Source: Liolophura sinensis (taxonomy: Eukaryota > Mollusca > Polyplacophora > Chitonida > Chitonidae). From it: a stretch of 64,000 nucleotides of DNA. The stretch is from the NCBI RefSeq assembly GCF_032854445.1, contig NC_088301.1, positions 29,994,402 through 30,058,401 of the forward strand, in the 5' to 3' direction. Each line of letters begins with the position of its first letter. Position 1 is the stretch's first letter. The notes under the pieces are model-generated. The model did not search any database, was not told where the DNA came from, and saw only the letters and a program-made list of their open reading frames with translations. Positions 10,687 through 22,147 of this stretch are shown in pieces. Made by a program: the position numbers and the translations under genes.

Positions 10687-11567
10687 CTACAGAAAAAAGA
10701 TTACAGGACTGAAGAACTATGTACACTATATTACTATGTACATCATGTTGCTTTTTTCGTTAGGATTTTCCTTCATTGGTAAAAGTGATGTTTCACTCAG
10801 TTAGATACAACTTTTGTTATTATATGATATGTTACACACACATGCCACGACGTCAAAAGACAAGCATTTTATGACGTTCCCACCCATACTTCCCGCATCA
10901 ACACACGACGTCATACAAGATGTCATACTCGTGTGAGAGATGAAAATGATAACCCACGTGACGTGAAGCCTTGTACACAAGTGTATTTAATAGCTGTTAA
11001 GCGCGGTACTAACTTTAACCTAAACTGAAGTCTTAATAGTTTTGTATTAGGCCAAGACTGGGGTTAAGATTTAAGGCTAGCCCCAGTAGGATAGCAGTCC
11101 TACTGCTTGTCAGCTGTTTCTAAACCTGCTCCGTGACTGGAAACCAGGTGCCTTCATCAGCTGGAAATCCACTGAAACAGTACTGATATTCAACTGCCAT
11201 TTGGTAATGGACCTAAAAGAACTGATATAACTAACTTGTACAGCTCTAGAATACCCTTTGGGCATGAACAACTGATCAGGCAGAAATCATTCTCTTCCTT
11301 TTCATATAAACTGTTAACACACTTCTAGACATGACAAGGTAATACATGAAATACACATCCCTTGCAAGAAACTAACATCAGAATCCGATCATGATGTAAC
11401 TAGCGGATGCTCGGATCACTGAACAAGTGAATGGGCAGACACAGTCCAAAAACTGATCAGTTCCTATTCCAAAGTCTTGCAGAATTACATTTACTGGTAA
11501 ACTTCAGACCACGGTTAAATAATTTCGTAAAAGGGGTTCTGGGGATATCGTTATGTAAGCAATGCGG
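10687..11567. other. Intron, no feature recognised
   Basis: Intron between EGF5 and EGF6, nearly identical in copy B (56857-57734). No exon with a cysteine pattern was found. Confidence 0.4.
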
Positions 11568-11835
11568 GGCCTCCGTGGCCTAGGGGGTTAACACACCAAC
11601 GCGGAGCATTGACCTAGGAGCTGTGAGTTGAAGTCAAGCTCATGCTGGCTTCACTCCCGCCGTGCGTGTGAAAATCGTCTGACAGCAACTTGCCGACTGT
11701 AGTGGGTTTCCCCCAGGTCTGTCTGATTTCCTCCCATCTTAACGTCGGCCGCCGCCGTATATGAGAAATATTCTTGAGTACGGCGTAAAACACCAATCAG
11801 ATAAATAAATAAATAAATAAATAAATAAATATAAA
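11568..11835 (+). mobile_element. tRNA-related SINE, near full length
   Basis: Starts with a tRNA-like head ('ggggcctccgtggcctaggg', A-box region; 'gagttgaagtcaagc', B-box region). It continues through the family's middle block and ends 'gagtacggcgtaaaacacca' plus an (aaat)n tail. RNA polymerase III would transcribe such an element; the B box is degenerate. The same insertion is in copy B (57735-57970). Confidence 0.85.
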
Positions 11836-12701
11836 CAATCTAATTCCTGAGATATCAAACAGAAAAGGTGACAGCCTGCTTCAACAGCAATATACTGACG
11901 ATCAAAAAGTAACAGGCATACCCTCACGAAAAGGCTTCAAGACAGATTTGATTAAATTTGGCCGAACAGCATTGGATCGAGATATCGTACAGACATGACA
12001 GACCAGATTTTTAACTGCTGCAGTGTCACAGAACAGACAAACAGACATGTGAACTGACCAACCCCAACAGTTGATCAGTTCATAATGCCTTTCTTTTAAA
12101 AATTTCGACATAAATCTGACGAAATTTGTCTCAGCAGTTCTACATATATATAGCACGGAAAAGGTTATTGCACATTGCAATATCACAATACTGATGAGCT
12201 TGATGAACTTGAGCAGCATAATGAGTAAGAAAAAGCTCAAAGTTGATCAATTCCCGAGACTCATGTCATGAAACTTGAACACAAATTTGTTGAAGACAAA
12301 GGCCATGGTGATCTCCGGAAGCTTGGTAACATGTATGGCACGAACACAACATATCTACATAATATTTAATATAATAACAAGCGCCATTTTCAAAGGCCCA
12401 CAACCATGATAAGATTTACAGTACAGGCCAAAAATTCAGTTTCTTATAGGATTATCAGCGTATGCAGTATACAAAGAAATAGACAGACAGATGACATAAC
12501 CTTTCTCTACCCATTTGCATGCCAACAAGAAATATAAGTCACACGCCTTAAGCTTGCATCTACACGTGCTTTCTTAAATCTTAAATTATTTACATATACA
12601 TCAATTAAACTGGAAGCTGTGACACGAAATTCTCTGGTTCCGTATTCTGTTACTTTGTCTCTTTGTGTCAGTTGTCTAGATAAAGTAAAAGTAACCCTTA
12701 C
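11836..12701. other. Intron, no feature recognised
   Basis: Intronic sequence of gene A. Homology with copy B continues to about 12430 and then stops, because B carries a deletion from there to about 14640. Confidence 0.4.
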
Positions 12702-12854
12702 CTGTCTTACACTGATCACCTAGGTAACCATCTGCACATCTTACTCCTCCCACATATGGACACACTCCATTAACCGTATCACATTTATCCTTCCCACCTC
12801 GACAGTTCCCACATTGCTCTCTGCAGTCTCCTCCATAGTGGCCTGGCAAACACT
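12702..12854 (-). CDS. Receptor gene A, EGF-like exon 5
   Basis: A 153-nt phase 1-1 exon with acceptor 'gtgccacag' and donor 'gtaagg' (12696-12701). The module begins ECLPGHYGGDCREQCGNC and ends CADGYLGDQCKT, an EGF-like repeat with a longer central loop. It resembles exon 4 (14193-14345) at about three of four residues, so the two arose by a ~1.5-kb tandem duplication within the gene. It is absent from copy B. Confidence 0.88.
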
Positions 12855-13114
12855 CTGTGGCACAACGAAAACAGATGTGAATATAAATGCAACAGGATGT
12901 GGATACACGATTACTAACAAGTGTCATATCTACACTCAGTTGGTCAGTTGGTGGAGGTTTATACTGGACCATAACAGAAATAACTGTTATGATCATATTT
13001 AGGATTAGACTGCTTGGCAATAATTTATAACAATGTCACAGGGCTGCTGGGCTCTTTCATGTACATATACATGCTTTATTTACTGTGTTTGAATCTGTAC
13101 TCAAAAAGTTTTTA
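12855..13114. other. Intron, no feature recognised
   Basis: Short intron stretch between EGF5 and the 46-bp array. Not present in copy B. Confidence 0.35.
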
Positions 13115-14095
13115 CTTAGATCGGTCAAGTTCATGATTAGAGGAAACCAGCCATAAATCATTACCCTTCACCAAGTTTGTCATTAGAGGAAATCAGCCAT
13201 TTATCACCACTCTTCATCAAGTTTATGATTAGAGGAAACTAACCGTGAATCACCAACCTTCAACAAGGTTATGATTAGAAAAAAACAGCCGTGAATCACC
13301 ACCCTTCACCAAGTTTATGATTAGAGGAAACCAACCGTGAATCACCACCCTTCACCAAGCTTATGATTAGAAAAAAACTAACCGTGAATCATCAGCCTTC
13401 ACCAAGTTTATGATTAGAAAAAAACAGCCGTGAATCACTACCCTTCACCAAGTTTATGATTAGAGAAAAACAGCCATGAATCACCACCCTTCACCAAGTT
13501 TATGATTAGAGGAAACTAACCGTGAATCACCACCCTTCACCAAGTTTATCATTAGAGGAAATCAGCTGTGAATCACCACCCCTCACCAAGTTTATGATTT
13601 GAGAAAACTAACCGTAAATCACCACCCTTCACCAAGTTTATGATTAGAGGAAACCAGCCGTAAATCACTACCCTTCACCAAGTTTATGATTAGAAAAAAA
13701 CAGCCGTGAATCACTACCCTTCACCAAGTTTATCATTAGGGGAAACCAGCCGTGAATCACCACCCTTCACCAAGTTTATGATTTGAGAATACCAGCCGTG
13801 AATCACCACCCTTTACCAAGTTTATGATTAAAGGAAACCAACCGTGAATAACCACCCTTCACCAAGTTTATCATTAGAGGAAATCAGCTGTGAATCACCA
13901 CCCTTTACCAAGTTTATAATTAGAGGAAACCAGCCGTGAATAACCACCCTTTCACCAAGGTTATGATTAGAGGAAACCAACCGTGAATCACCACCATTCA
14001 CCAAGTTTATGATTTGATAAAACCAGCCTTTGAATCACCACCATTCACCAAGTTTATGATTTGAGAAAACCAGCCTTTGAATCACCACTCTTCTT
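13115..14095. repeat. 46-bp minisatellite
   Basis: About 21 units of roughly 46 bp containing 'ccttcaccaagtttatgatt' and 'gtgaatcaccaccc', in the intron between two recent paralogous EGF exons. The whole array with both exons is missing from copy B. Confidence 0.9.
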
Positions 14096-14192
14096 CAGGT
14101 ACCTGGCAAAGCTGCAGCCAAGCTGGCAATGGCTGCATTCAAACCTGTCACTTTAATATATACACGCAGGTACACTGATAAATTATACTTAC

Positions 14193-14345
14193 CTGTCTTA
14201 CACAAGTTACCATCGTAACCATCAGCACATTTTACTCCTCCCTCATCTGGACATGCTCCATTAACCTTATCACATTTATCCCTCCCACCTCGACAGTTTC
14301 CACAATACTCTCTGCAGCCTCCTCCATAGCGGCCTGGCAAACACT
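14193..14345 (-). CDS. Receptor gene A, EGF-like exon 4
   Basis: A 153-nt phase 1-1 exon with acceptor 'tcctacag' and donor 'gtaag' (14188-14192). The module begins ECLPGRYGGGCREYCGNC and ends CADGYDGNLCKT. It is the tandem paralogue of exon 5, with all cysteines conserved. It is deleted from copy B together with exon 5. Confidence 0.88.
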
Positions 14346-14754
14346 CTGTAGGAAAAACCCAAATGCCAAGTGAATAGGACTCAATTATAAGCCACTAGGG
14401 CCAAAATTCTTAGATATGTACAGTAACATCTTTAAATTGAATGCTTATCTCTTTAATTACAAAAGTGGAAAACAAAAAGAAGTTGCACCTTAATGCCAAA
14501 AAAAACCACTCATTCTGCATTTCAGCCAGTGGTGTTCAAGATATCAACTTTCATATCTGGGTCATACTATATCTGATTTCATGTCTCTATAGTGGAGATA
14601 GAAGCTGAAAAGCAGGCACCCAAGCCCGAAGTCTCCCTGCTGCATAAACTGTATCGACTGTAGATTACTTGTCTTTTTACGAACCCAAGAATATTGAAGA
14701 ATTGTGTCACAGTATATAATACATGTATAATATCATCTTTGGTGGTGATTATAC
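14346..14754. other. Intron, no feature recognised
   Basis: Intron sequence. Homology with copy B resumes within it, at about 14640. Confidence 0.35.
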
Positions 14755-15020
14755 AATTCAATTAAATCCTTTATAACTGCTACAGAAAAGAGCTATTCAA
14801 GTAATAACTTTATCAAAAAATAAAGATGATACTTTGCCACTTTTTAAGTTTTTCCTCTAAGTTCAAATTTTTTCTATATAATGGGATAAAACAAGCTCTT
14901 TTGGAGCTTTATTCCCACCAGATTAGAACCAGCAATACTATCAATATGTTTTTGTTTGCAAACCTTTATTCCTACTGATGTAAAAATGTACCCTATGATT
15001 CTGGTGAAATAAAAAACAAT
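14755..15020 (+). mobile_element. LINE 3' fragment (RT C-terminus), internally deleted
   Basis: In the plus frame near 14772-14850 the sequence reads LLQKRAIQVIT followed by DDTLPLF, the segment found soon after the RT domain in CR1/Jockey-type LINEs. It jumps to the element's 3' end ('ataatgggataaaacaagct') and an 'aataaaaaacaattcaaaaa' terminus. Copy B has about 480 bp more between the same points (58745-59450), so copy A suffered the deletion. Confidence 0.6.
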
Positions 15021-15145
15021 TCAAAAATTCAAATGCACGTTACATGAATATCAAAAAGAAGAATTTACACCTGGTTTTATACAATTACTCCTAGACATAA
15101 ACTCCTTAAGCTCAGGTTTACCATGTGTAGCCTGGGCTAGCTCAC

Positions 15146-15298
15146 CTGTCTTACACTTGTTCCCCGTCCAGCCTGGGGCACATCTTGGTGTCTCTGTGCT
15201 TGGGCACCACCCATCCACTCTGTCACACTTATCTGAGCCACCTGCACATTGACCACAAGGCTGCTTACAGTCCGCACCATAAGTACCTGCTGTGCACT
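15146..15298 (-). CDS. Receptor gene A, EGF-like exon 3
   Basis: A 153-nt phase 1-1 exon with acceptor 'ttttttcag' and donor 'gtgag' (15141-15145). The module begins ECTAGTYGADCKQPCGQC, has CDRVDGWC in the middle, and ends CAPGWTGNKCKT. It is conserved in copy B (59572-59724), which has CEEDCGQC instead of CKQPCGQC. Confidence 0.88.
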
Positions 15299-15476
15299 CT
15301 GAAAAAAAATGACCTTTGTTTTGGCAATTTCTTTCTCATCAATTTAATTATTACATAATATGTTTTATCCAGTCACAATTACAGAAAGTCTTAGATGCAA
15401 TTATTTTCATTCATCTATGCAATGATTTTTAAAGGAAATGAACATATTTAAAATATTATTCCACTGTTATCCATAC

Positions 15477-15632
15477 TTTCATCACACTTCCTTCCCTGGT
15501 ATCCGGCCTGACATCTAGGAATCGGTGACCTATCCGGACATTCTCCTGTTGTTCTGTCACAGACTGTTCTTCCCTCAGCACAGTATCCACATCTCTGCCC
15601 ACAGTCAGGGCCATACTCTCCTCCATCACAAC
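15477..15632 (-). CDS. Receptor gene A, EGF-like exon 2
   Basis: A 156-nt phase 1-1 exon with acceptor 'tctgcag' and donor 'gtatgg' (15471-15476). The module reads CDGGEYGPDCGQRCGYC, CDRTTGEC, CQAGYQGRKC. A 66-codon frame on the same strand is a shadow in the wrong phase. The copy B exon (59895-60050) is almost identical. Confidence 0.88.
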
Positions 15633-16319
15633 CTGCAGACAGAAATTAACAGTCATACCTCACTTATTGTTTTTTGTCACAAACTGTTCATGCAGATATA
15701 TGTACACTAAATGAGCATGACACACGAGCGCATATGCATTACCTCTGACTTTTAGTTTTGCAACAGGCACAAATTCACAAACAGACATCTCCACACAGGA
15801 CGTGAATCATGTCCTTTCAATTCTGACCCCTTGAATCAACAGAACAGCCAATATGATAAAATCTAAAGAAGCCCAAGTTAAGATACATGTAGGATGTAAA
15901 AAAAACTTCACCCACCAAAAGGTTTAAAGGGCTGCTCATTTGCAGCAAAACACACTGTAAATATCACATGTAATGCTTAGATGCCATATCATCCGGCTGA
16001 CTCATACGTTAAAAATTTCTGTCATTTCTGTGTCACATTGACTATAATGATTTGAGATCTGTTTCATTCTTCCCAGCTTAGGTTTCAGAACATATATATT
16101 TGTGCCCTAGCATTCACTAACCCGGAACTGTCACTTCGCATATACTGTCCTCAACATTATAAAATCTTGTTTTAATCAGGTACAGGTATTTTCATTTTCA
16201 CATTACTTACTTGTTTATGAATGATGAAAACAATCATGTGACAATTAAAACGAACGTTAACTGTAACTGACACATTGACGCTTGTATCCAAACGTTACTT
16301 GGCCTAAATTTGCTGATGT
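15633..16319. other. Intron, no feature recognised
   Basis: Intron of gene A up to the start of the satellite, highly similar to 60051-60734. Confidence 0.4.
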
Positions 16320-17704
16320 ACATGTACATCATAGATGTGCACATCGACATCACTGATATGTACATCTACACTACAGACGTACACCACAGATATGCACATA
16401 AACAACGGATGTATACATGTACACCACGAATATGTACATGTATACCATAGATATGTACATCTACACTACGGATATGTACATGTATACCACAGATATGTAC
16501 ATGTATACCACGGATATGTACATCTACACTACGGATATGTACACCACAGATGTGTACATATACACCACAGATGTATAAATCTACACCACGAATATGTACA
16601 TGTATACCATACATATGTACATCTACACTACGGATATGTACACCACAGATATGTACATATACACCACGGATATACACATCCACACCACGGGTATATACAT
16701 CTACACCACGGATGTGTACACCACAGATATGTACATGTACACCCTGGATGCATAAATCTACACCACGAATATGTACATGTACACCACGCATCTGTACATT
16801 ACGAATATGTACATGTACAGCACAAATATGGAGATGTACACCACGGATATGCACATGTACACCACAGATATGTACATGCACACCACAGATATGTACATGC
16901 ACACCACGGATATGCTGATTTACATTACGGATATGTACATGTACCCCACGGATATGTACATGTACACCATGAAATGTACATCAAGGACATGTGCATATAA
17001 ACCACAGATATGTACATGTAAACCACAAATACGTACACCACAGATGTGTACATTACAGATATGTACACCACAAACCTATACATGTACACCACAGTTATGT
17101 ACGCCATAGACATGTGCACGAAGATATCTACACAAGAGATATCAACACCACGCATGTGTACATCTATACCACGGATATGTACATTTACAACACTAATATC
17201 TGCACCACGGTTATGTACATGTACATCAAGAATATGTACGTGTACACCACGGATATGCACATGCGCACAACGGACATGTATATCCACGCCACGGATATGT
17301 ACATTTATACCACCTATATGAACATGTACATCACGAATAAGTACATGTACAACACCCATATGTACGTCTACACCACGGATATGTACATTTATACCACCTC
17401 TGTGTATATGTACAACACCGATATGTACATGCGCACAACGGACATGTATATCCACGCCACGGATATGTACATTTATACCACCTATATGAATATGTACACC
17501 ACGAATAAGTACATGTCCAACACCCATATGTACGTCTACACCACGGATATGTACATTTATACCACCTCTGTGTATATGTACACCACGGATATGTACATGC
17601 GCACAACGGACATGTATATCCACGCCACGGATATGTACATTTATACCACCTATATGAATATGTACACCACGAATAAGTACATGTACAACACCCATATGTA
17701 CGTC
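16320..17704. repeat. 21-bp palindrome-rich satellite (copy A), cut by assembly gap
   Basis: Units of 21 bp, consensus 'atatgtacatgtacaccacg' plus g. Each holds the self-complementary gtacatgtac. From 17263 a marker ('gcgcacaacggacatg') recurs at 17431 and 17599, a 168-bp (8-unit) higher-order repeat that runs into the N gap. Long frames on both strands (up to 308 codons) exist only because the unit is 7 codons without stops. Confidence 0.92.
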
Positions 17705-17904
17705 NNNNNNNNNNNNNNNNNNNNNNNNNNNNNNNNNNNNNNNNNNNNNNNNNNNNNNNNNNNNNNNNNNNNNNNNNNNNNNNNNNNNNNNNNNNNNNNN
17801 NNNNNNNNNNNNNNNNNNNNNNNNNNNNNNNNNNNNNNNNNNNNNNNNNNNNNNNNNNNNNNNNNNNNNNNNNNNNNNNNNNNNNNNNNNNNNNNNNNNN
17901 NNNN
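17705..17904. other. Assembly gap of exactly 200 N
   Basis: The run has the round length of a placeholder, so its true size is unknown. It begins inside the satellite and ends at unique sequence. Extra EGF exons of gene A could be hidden here. Confidence 0.95.
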
Positions 17905-19428
17905 GCAGTCCATGTAATATACATGTTTGCTGAAAATCATTATGCAGTTACCCTAATACAAGTACACGTACATGTAAGCCTACATTCAAACCCTCAAACA
18001 CATACTTATTTGAAGATATAGATACTGTCTAAATTTCATACAACCTGGTTCTCATGATGAAGAGAAGGGATTAAAATTAAGTAATAACAAAAACTGACTG
18101 TAAAGGAACATCATTGTTTTATTTGCAAAATAGTTAATGATGAAGTTGAAAATTGTACATACTAGCTATCAAATAAAACAGGATTTGTGTCCACATTGAT
18201 GATTTATTCTAATTAGCTACACCTGTTTATCATTATTGTATGTGTAGATGAGCAGTTTGGGCAATAGTTATCAGCAAAATTTCTGTGTCTGACTGTGCTG
18301 TTACAGTGTGGCTTATGACCAGAATGCTAAATGCACACTGCAGCTTTACTGAATACACAATCTAACAATGCAGTTAACAAGTAGCACAAGTAGCACATAA
18401 TGCACACAAATAAAACCATAAATAAATCAAAATTATAGGAGTTTGATGTGTAAAAAGTTGACCTGGTAGAAGTTTTAATATTCTGAGCTTTCATACTTTG
18501 GACTGGAGTCACTTAAAATTACAGTTATACATGCAATGAATCACATCTGCCCGCTGAAAGAGTCAAGTGCTTGTAAACAAAACAGAGCCTACAGGAGGAC
18601 ACAGAGTTAAATGTAGACAAGGTAAGCTGATGCAAACCACAGAAGGAAGTAAAACACCTGATTCATAATATACCCATCTCTCTTCGTTTTTAGCTGTTGT
18701 AAAGGCTGGTATGGTCGATCTATAGAGCCAATGTACTGGGTTCTATATGACACAGTGCCTTCTATCAGAGATGTATCTTTCATCATGCTCAGCACACAGG
18801 CGTTTGGCTGATGTTCGTGTATGCCCACAATAATTCAGGTGATGTTTCGCTTCGATTACAGGATATATACTCAACAAAAAATATCAACGCACGAAGCAAT
18901 TTAATGTATATTGTTTTCTCTCAGTATTAAATAACGTGTAAACTCAACAATTAAGGCAAGTTATCATTATCAATTGTGTCTTCAATTTCAACTGATACAT
19001 AAGCAGCTATGAAATTGTGAGAGTTTTCTAACAAGGTTTGAAGATATTTGACAAAGACATTAAATGTGCTACATTAAAATGTATACTGATCGGTGCTCCT
19101 CATTAGGTTGTAAAACATATCCCTGAGGAACCCTGCAGTTAGTTGTTTCATGTCTGCAGATGACTTTATAATAATTGGCACTCAGGAAGGCATGGATTCA
19201 CAGTACTGAACGGGAGGATCGTGTTTTGTGCCAAACAAGGAGAGTTGTAGCTGTTCTTGTCATTTTACTACCGAAAGCTATAAGAGAAGAATTAAAAAGA
19301 ATTCCAAATGAATCATAATTATGAAAATACGAAGCTTTCATCTAAAAAGAACTCATGAGTTCATGAATTGTGCAGATAAGTTCTGACATCTAAATATGCA
19401 CCTGAAAGACTGAAAAAAATATACTCAC
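17905..19428. other. Presumed intron, no exon recognised
   Basis: Single-copy AT-rich sequence between the gap and the next EGF exon, with no visible counterpart to the right of copy B's satellite. A 73-codon minus frame at 18607-18828 shows no domain and no convincing splice sites. Confidence 0.4.
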
Positions 19429-19563
19429 GCCTCTGGCAAGTCGACCCATCCCATCCGTCAGCACAGTTTCCACCACAGCCTGTCTGAGGATTACAGTCCA
19501 CACCTGGACCACAGTGACAGTCATATTTACAGTCTGGTCCATACTTGTTCTGAGGGCACTGAC
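19429..19563 (-). CDS. Receptor gene A, EGF-like exon 1
   Basis: A 135-nt phase 1-1 exon with acceptor 'gtttcag' and donor 'gtgagtat' (19421-19428). The module begins QCPQNKYGPDCKYDCHCGPG, followed by CNPQTGCGGNCADGWDGSTC, a cysteine-dense laminin-EGF/MEGF-style repeat. It is the 5'-most EGF exon I can identify for gene A. Three decayed tandem copies lie upstream in transcription order (19564-20010). Confidence 0.85.
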
Positions 19564-20010
19564 CTGAAACTAAAACACAGACGGTAATTACTAAACCAGT
19601 CTGACCTTGAGTCACATTGTCTTAGGACACACTGTCTGAAGCTCACAGCTCACACCTGACCACAGTGACAGTCATACGTACTGTCTGGTCCACACTTGTT
19701 CTGGGGACACTGACCTGAAACTATAACACAGACGGTAATTACTAAACCAGTCTGACCTTGAGTCACGTGGTCTTAGGAAATCCTGTCTGAATCTCACAGC
19801 TCACACCCGGACCACAGTGACAGTCATACCTACAATCTGGTCCATACGTGTTCTAAGAACATTAACCTGAAACTACAACACAGATGGTAACTACTAAACT
19901 GACCCTAGCCCTGAGTCACGTGGTCGTAGGACATCCTGTCTGACGCTCCCATCTGATCACAGACTTATAGCCTAGGCCATACTTGTTCTCTCTCAGGGCA
20001 CTGTAATGCT
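19564..20010 (-). pseudogene. Three decayed tandem copies of EGF exon 1
   Basis: The intron-exon landmark 'acctgaaac' seen at 19562 recurs at 19713 and 19865 (steps of 151-152 bp), with a fainter third copy near 19931-20006. The first copy keeps the acceptor and starts QCPQNKCGPD. It then loses a cysteine, hits a TGA within about 20 codons and has no donor. The other two are more decayed. Confidence 0.75.
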
Positions 20011-20919
20011 CCTGTTTACCGAAATGTAGGTCCCAAAAATCTGAGAATGGTATTAATTCTTTGTGTGGAAACAGGGTGAAGGCACGTTGCAATAACCATA
20101 AATGACTACGTACTGATACATAAACAAAAAGCGATGTATTTCTAGAATGCATGTAGTCTACTGTTGCGTGATACATGTACACAGTTAAGTCACTCTGTCG
20201 AACTTAAAGAGGCTTGCTACCGGTGGTGTTCTGTTCCTTCACGTTTTTGCTTGACCCACGGTTTTTTTTTTCCAACACTAAAAACTACCTTGTTATTCTG
20301 AAATCCATAGATCTAAACGTGATGGTCATATATTTCCACTTCCGCGGCAGTAAGGGCTAAAAGTGTACAAATTTTTCGTTGGGAGGCGTTGAAGCTTGCA
20401 AATTCTTTCGATTCCTCGTGAACTGACATGCGTGACCCAAAACAACTTGTTACTCATGGACATCAGACGTCAAAACGGTAAGTAGGCATTCGTCTTTGTT
20501 CTTGCAGTTAATCTTGTGACGAGGTGTGTCTGAACTCCCAATTGGCATTTTCTTTGAAATTTGCACCCGTCCATAAAAATGTTCATTGGAAAAGCAAAAC
20601 CTGTCTGGTAGGGTAATACTATTTAATACGAAATTGGTTATGCCTTGCTACCTGTTATTTATTTTGACCATGGCGGATATCCATTTCTGATCGAACACCG
20701 CATACCCTTCCATCACAATGTCCCATTCTTGTCTAACATCTATTTCCAGTAAAACTGAAATACTGTCTCGTCGTTTACTTATGTTTTTTTTTATAACTTA
20801 TATGCAATTGTAGAAAACAATATCGTGAATATCGGCATGGATTGCTGAAACTTTAATATCTCAAAGTAGGCACCCCATTTCAATTTGTCACTAATGGCTA
20901 TGCGTTTGCTCCAAAAATA
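20011..20919. other. No feature recognised
   Basis: Presumed intron of gene A. I see no coding segment or array. Confidence 0.35.
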
Positions 20920-21153
20920 CTGAAGTGACAGCCAAAAGTTCTGACAGTTTAATGATTCACGGTAAACATAGGCAGGAACGTGATCGTCGCTTGAAGAAAG
21001 CAGTGGATTCAATCTGTGAAATGGGTATAACATTGAATAAGGACAAATATCTATTTGGACTACCACAACTGGAATTCATGGATCATAGGATATCGAGTAA
21101 AGGGATGGACCCTACTGAAGGAAAGGTAAAAACTCTGACCTCAGCAAGAGACT
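20920..21153 (+). pseudogene. Ty3/Gypsy reverse transcriptase fragment
   Basis: A 76-codon frame matches the end of the Gypsy RT palm: IHGKHRQERDRRLKKA, then GITLNKD, then LEFMDHRISSKGMDP before GKVKTL (family pattern FLGH.IS..GI..DP.K). The catalytic aspartate pair that should precede it is degraded. There are no LTRs or other domains next to it, so it is an isolated relic. Confidence 0.75.
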
Positions 21154-21951
21154 GAGGTTTGGTGAAAATTTACCACAAATATATCTGCTCTGGCTTAACC
21201 CATGCGTAGGTAAACACGTAAGAGTTACGCTGATCGATTTATGAGATAAGTAGACTTTTATAAATAACGATAACGTGAACAGCCTTCGTTGTACGTAGGA
21301 TCGAGAGCAGAGCGGATGTGCTCAGTCTTCTGCTGTTCTATGATAGACAGATGTGAAGTATATAGTTGTATGAAAAGGAAGGAAATGTAACTGGTAATAG
21401 GTTTCTTTGGAGTAAACACCAATGTCGGAGAGATAATTTTGCTGCATTAGTTTTTATAACTATACTTAAATTAACTCCACATATGTAAACAATAACGTTT
21501 TGTCACAGGTTCTAGGCGTAGTTCATCATTAGTGAGGGAACGCCGGCCCACACATTTTAGAGAAATTATGAATATTAACGGAAGGACTAACAGGATATTG
21601 TACGAAGTTTCCAGTTGATTGCAGTGTTAGAATTGTTCAGTTAGTAATGTTAGATACTTTGTATGCTCATTTGCGTTAAGCGTATGTTAATGCAATAATG
21701 CTCAGTATGTGTATTTCTGATAATCTGTGTTTTCAAGTAGTACGCTATAGAAGGTTCTAAGTCAGTTAAGAAATGACAATAGCGGTTATGTCAGAGAAGT
21801 TTTATTCATAACGATATCTAATGCTGACTTGTGTACGCCTGAGTTACACAGTAATCGTCGAAAGCTGTATTACCGTAAAATACCGAAAAACATCATTTGT
21901 TATTGTTGCCAAGAGTTGTCAAGAGATATCAAGGTTAACTGTGACAAGATA
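21154..21951. other. No gene recognised
   Basis: Sequence to the left of the Tc1 element. A short frame from 21829 includes CYCCQELSRD but no complete zinc knuckle and is cut by the transposon. I do not assign it. Confidence 0.35.
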
Positions 21952-21976
21952 TACTATCCAAAAAAAGAAACGCATA
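21952..21976. repeat. Tc1 terminal inverted repeat, left
   Basis: 25 bp, perfect inverted match to 23460-23484, preceded by the TA target duplication. Confidence 0.93.
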
Positions 21977-22147
21977 ACCCAGTTTTTTGCGGAGGTGATG
22001 CAGTCTTTTCAATTATGCATAACTAAATAAGAATTGCTATTCTGCAAATATTTTTTTACACAGATTAAGGAAGGGTCCATATCTAGACAACAAGGCCATC
22101 AACTTGAGGTAAGACACTCACAATGAGTCCCCCACTTGAGTGGAATG

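Larger units (their letters stand above)
1731..17704. repeat. Segmental duplication, copy A
   Basis: From 'taattatattccaaatgtgt' at 1731 the sequence matches 46941 onward almost base for base. The match continues with indels through the 36-bp array, the tail and transmembrane exons, the LINE fragment, the 43-bp array, the EGF exons and the intron up to the 21-bp satellite. The offset at the left edge is 45,210 bp and the orientation is direct. The right limit falls in the satellite or the 200-N gap, so the true end is unknown. Copy A lacks a SINE found in B near 49064 and keeps two EGF exons lost from B. Confidence 0.9.

Noticed and set aside
15456-15656. 66-codon minus frame over EGF exon 2 (VVMEESMALTVGRDV...)
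   Set aside because: Wrong phase; the splice-defined frame gives a perfect EGF cysteine pattern.
16335-17917. Long frames of 200-300 codons on both strands in the 21-bp satellite
   Set aside because: The unit is 21 bp without stops in several frames, so long frames are automatic. Composition is only repeated heptapeptides.
18607-18828. Extra exon of gene A on the minus strand
   Set aside because: No EGF cysteine pattern and no convincing splice pair of the needed phase.
21829-22026. Zinc-knuckle protein suggested by CYCCQELSRD
   Set aside because: Pattern incomplete and the frame runs into the Tc1 terminal repeat.
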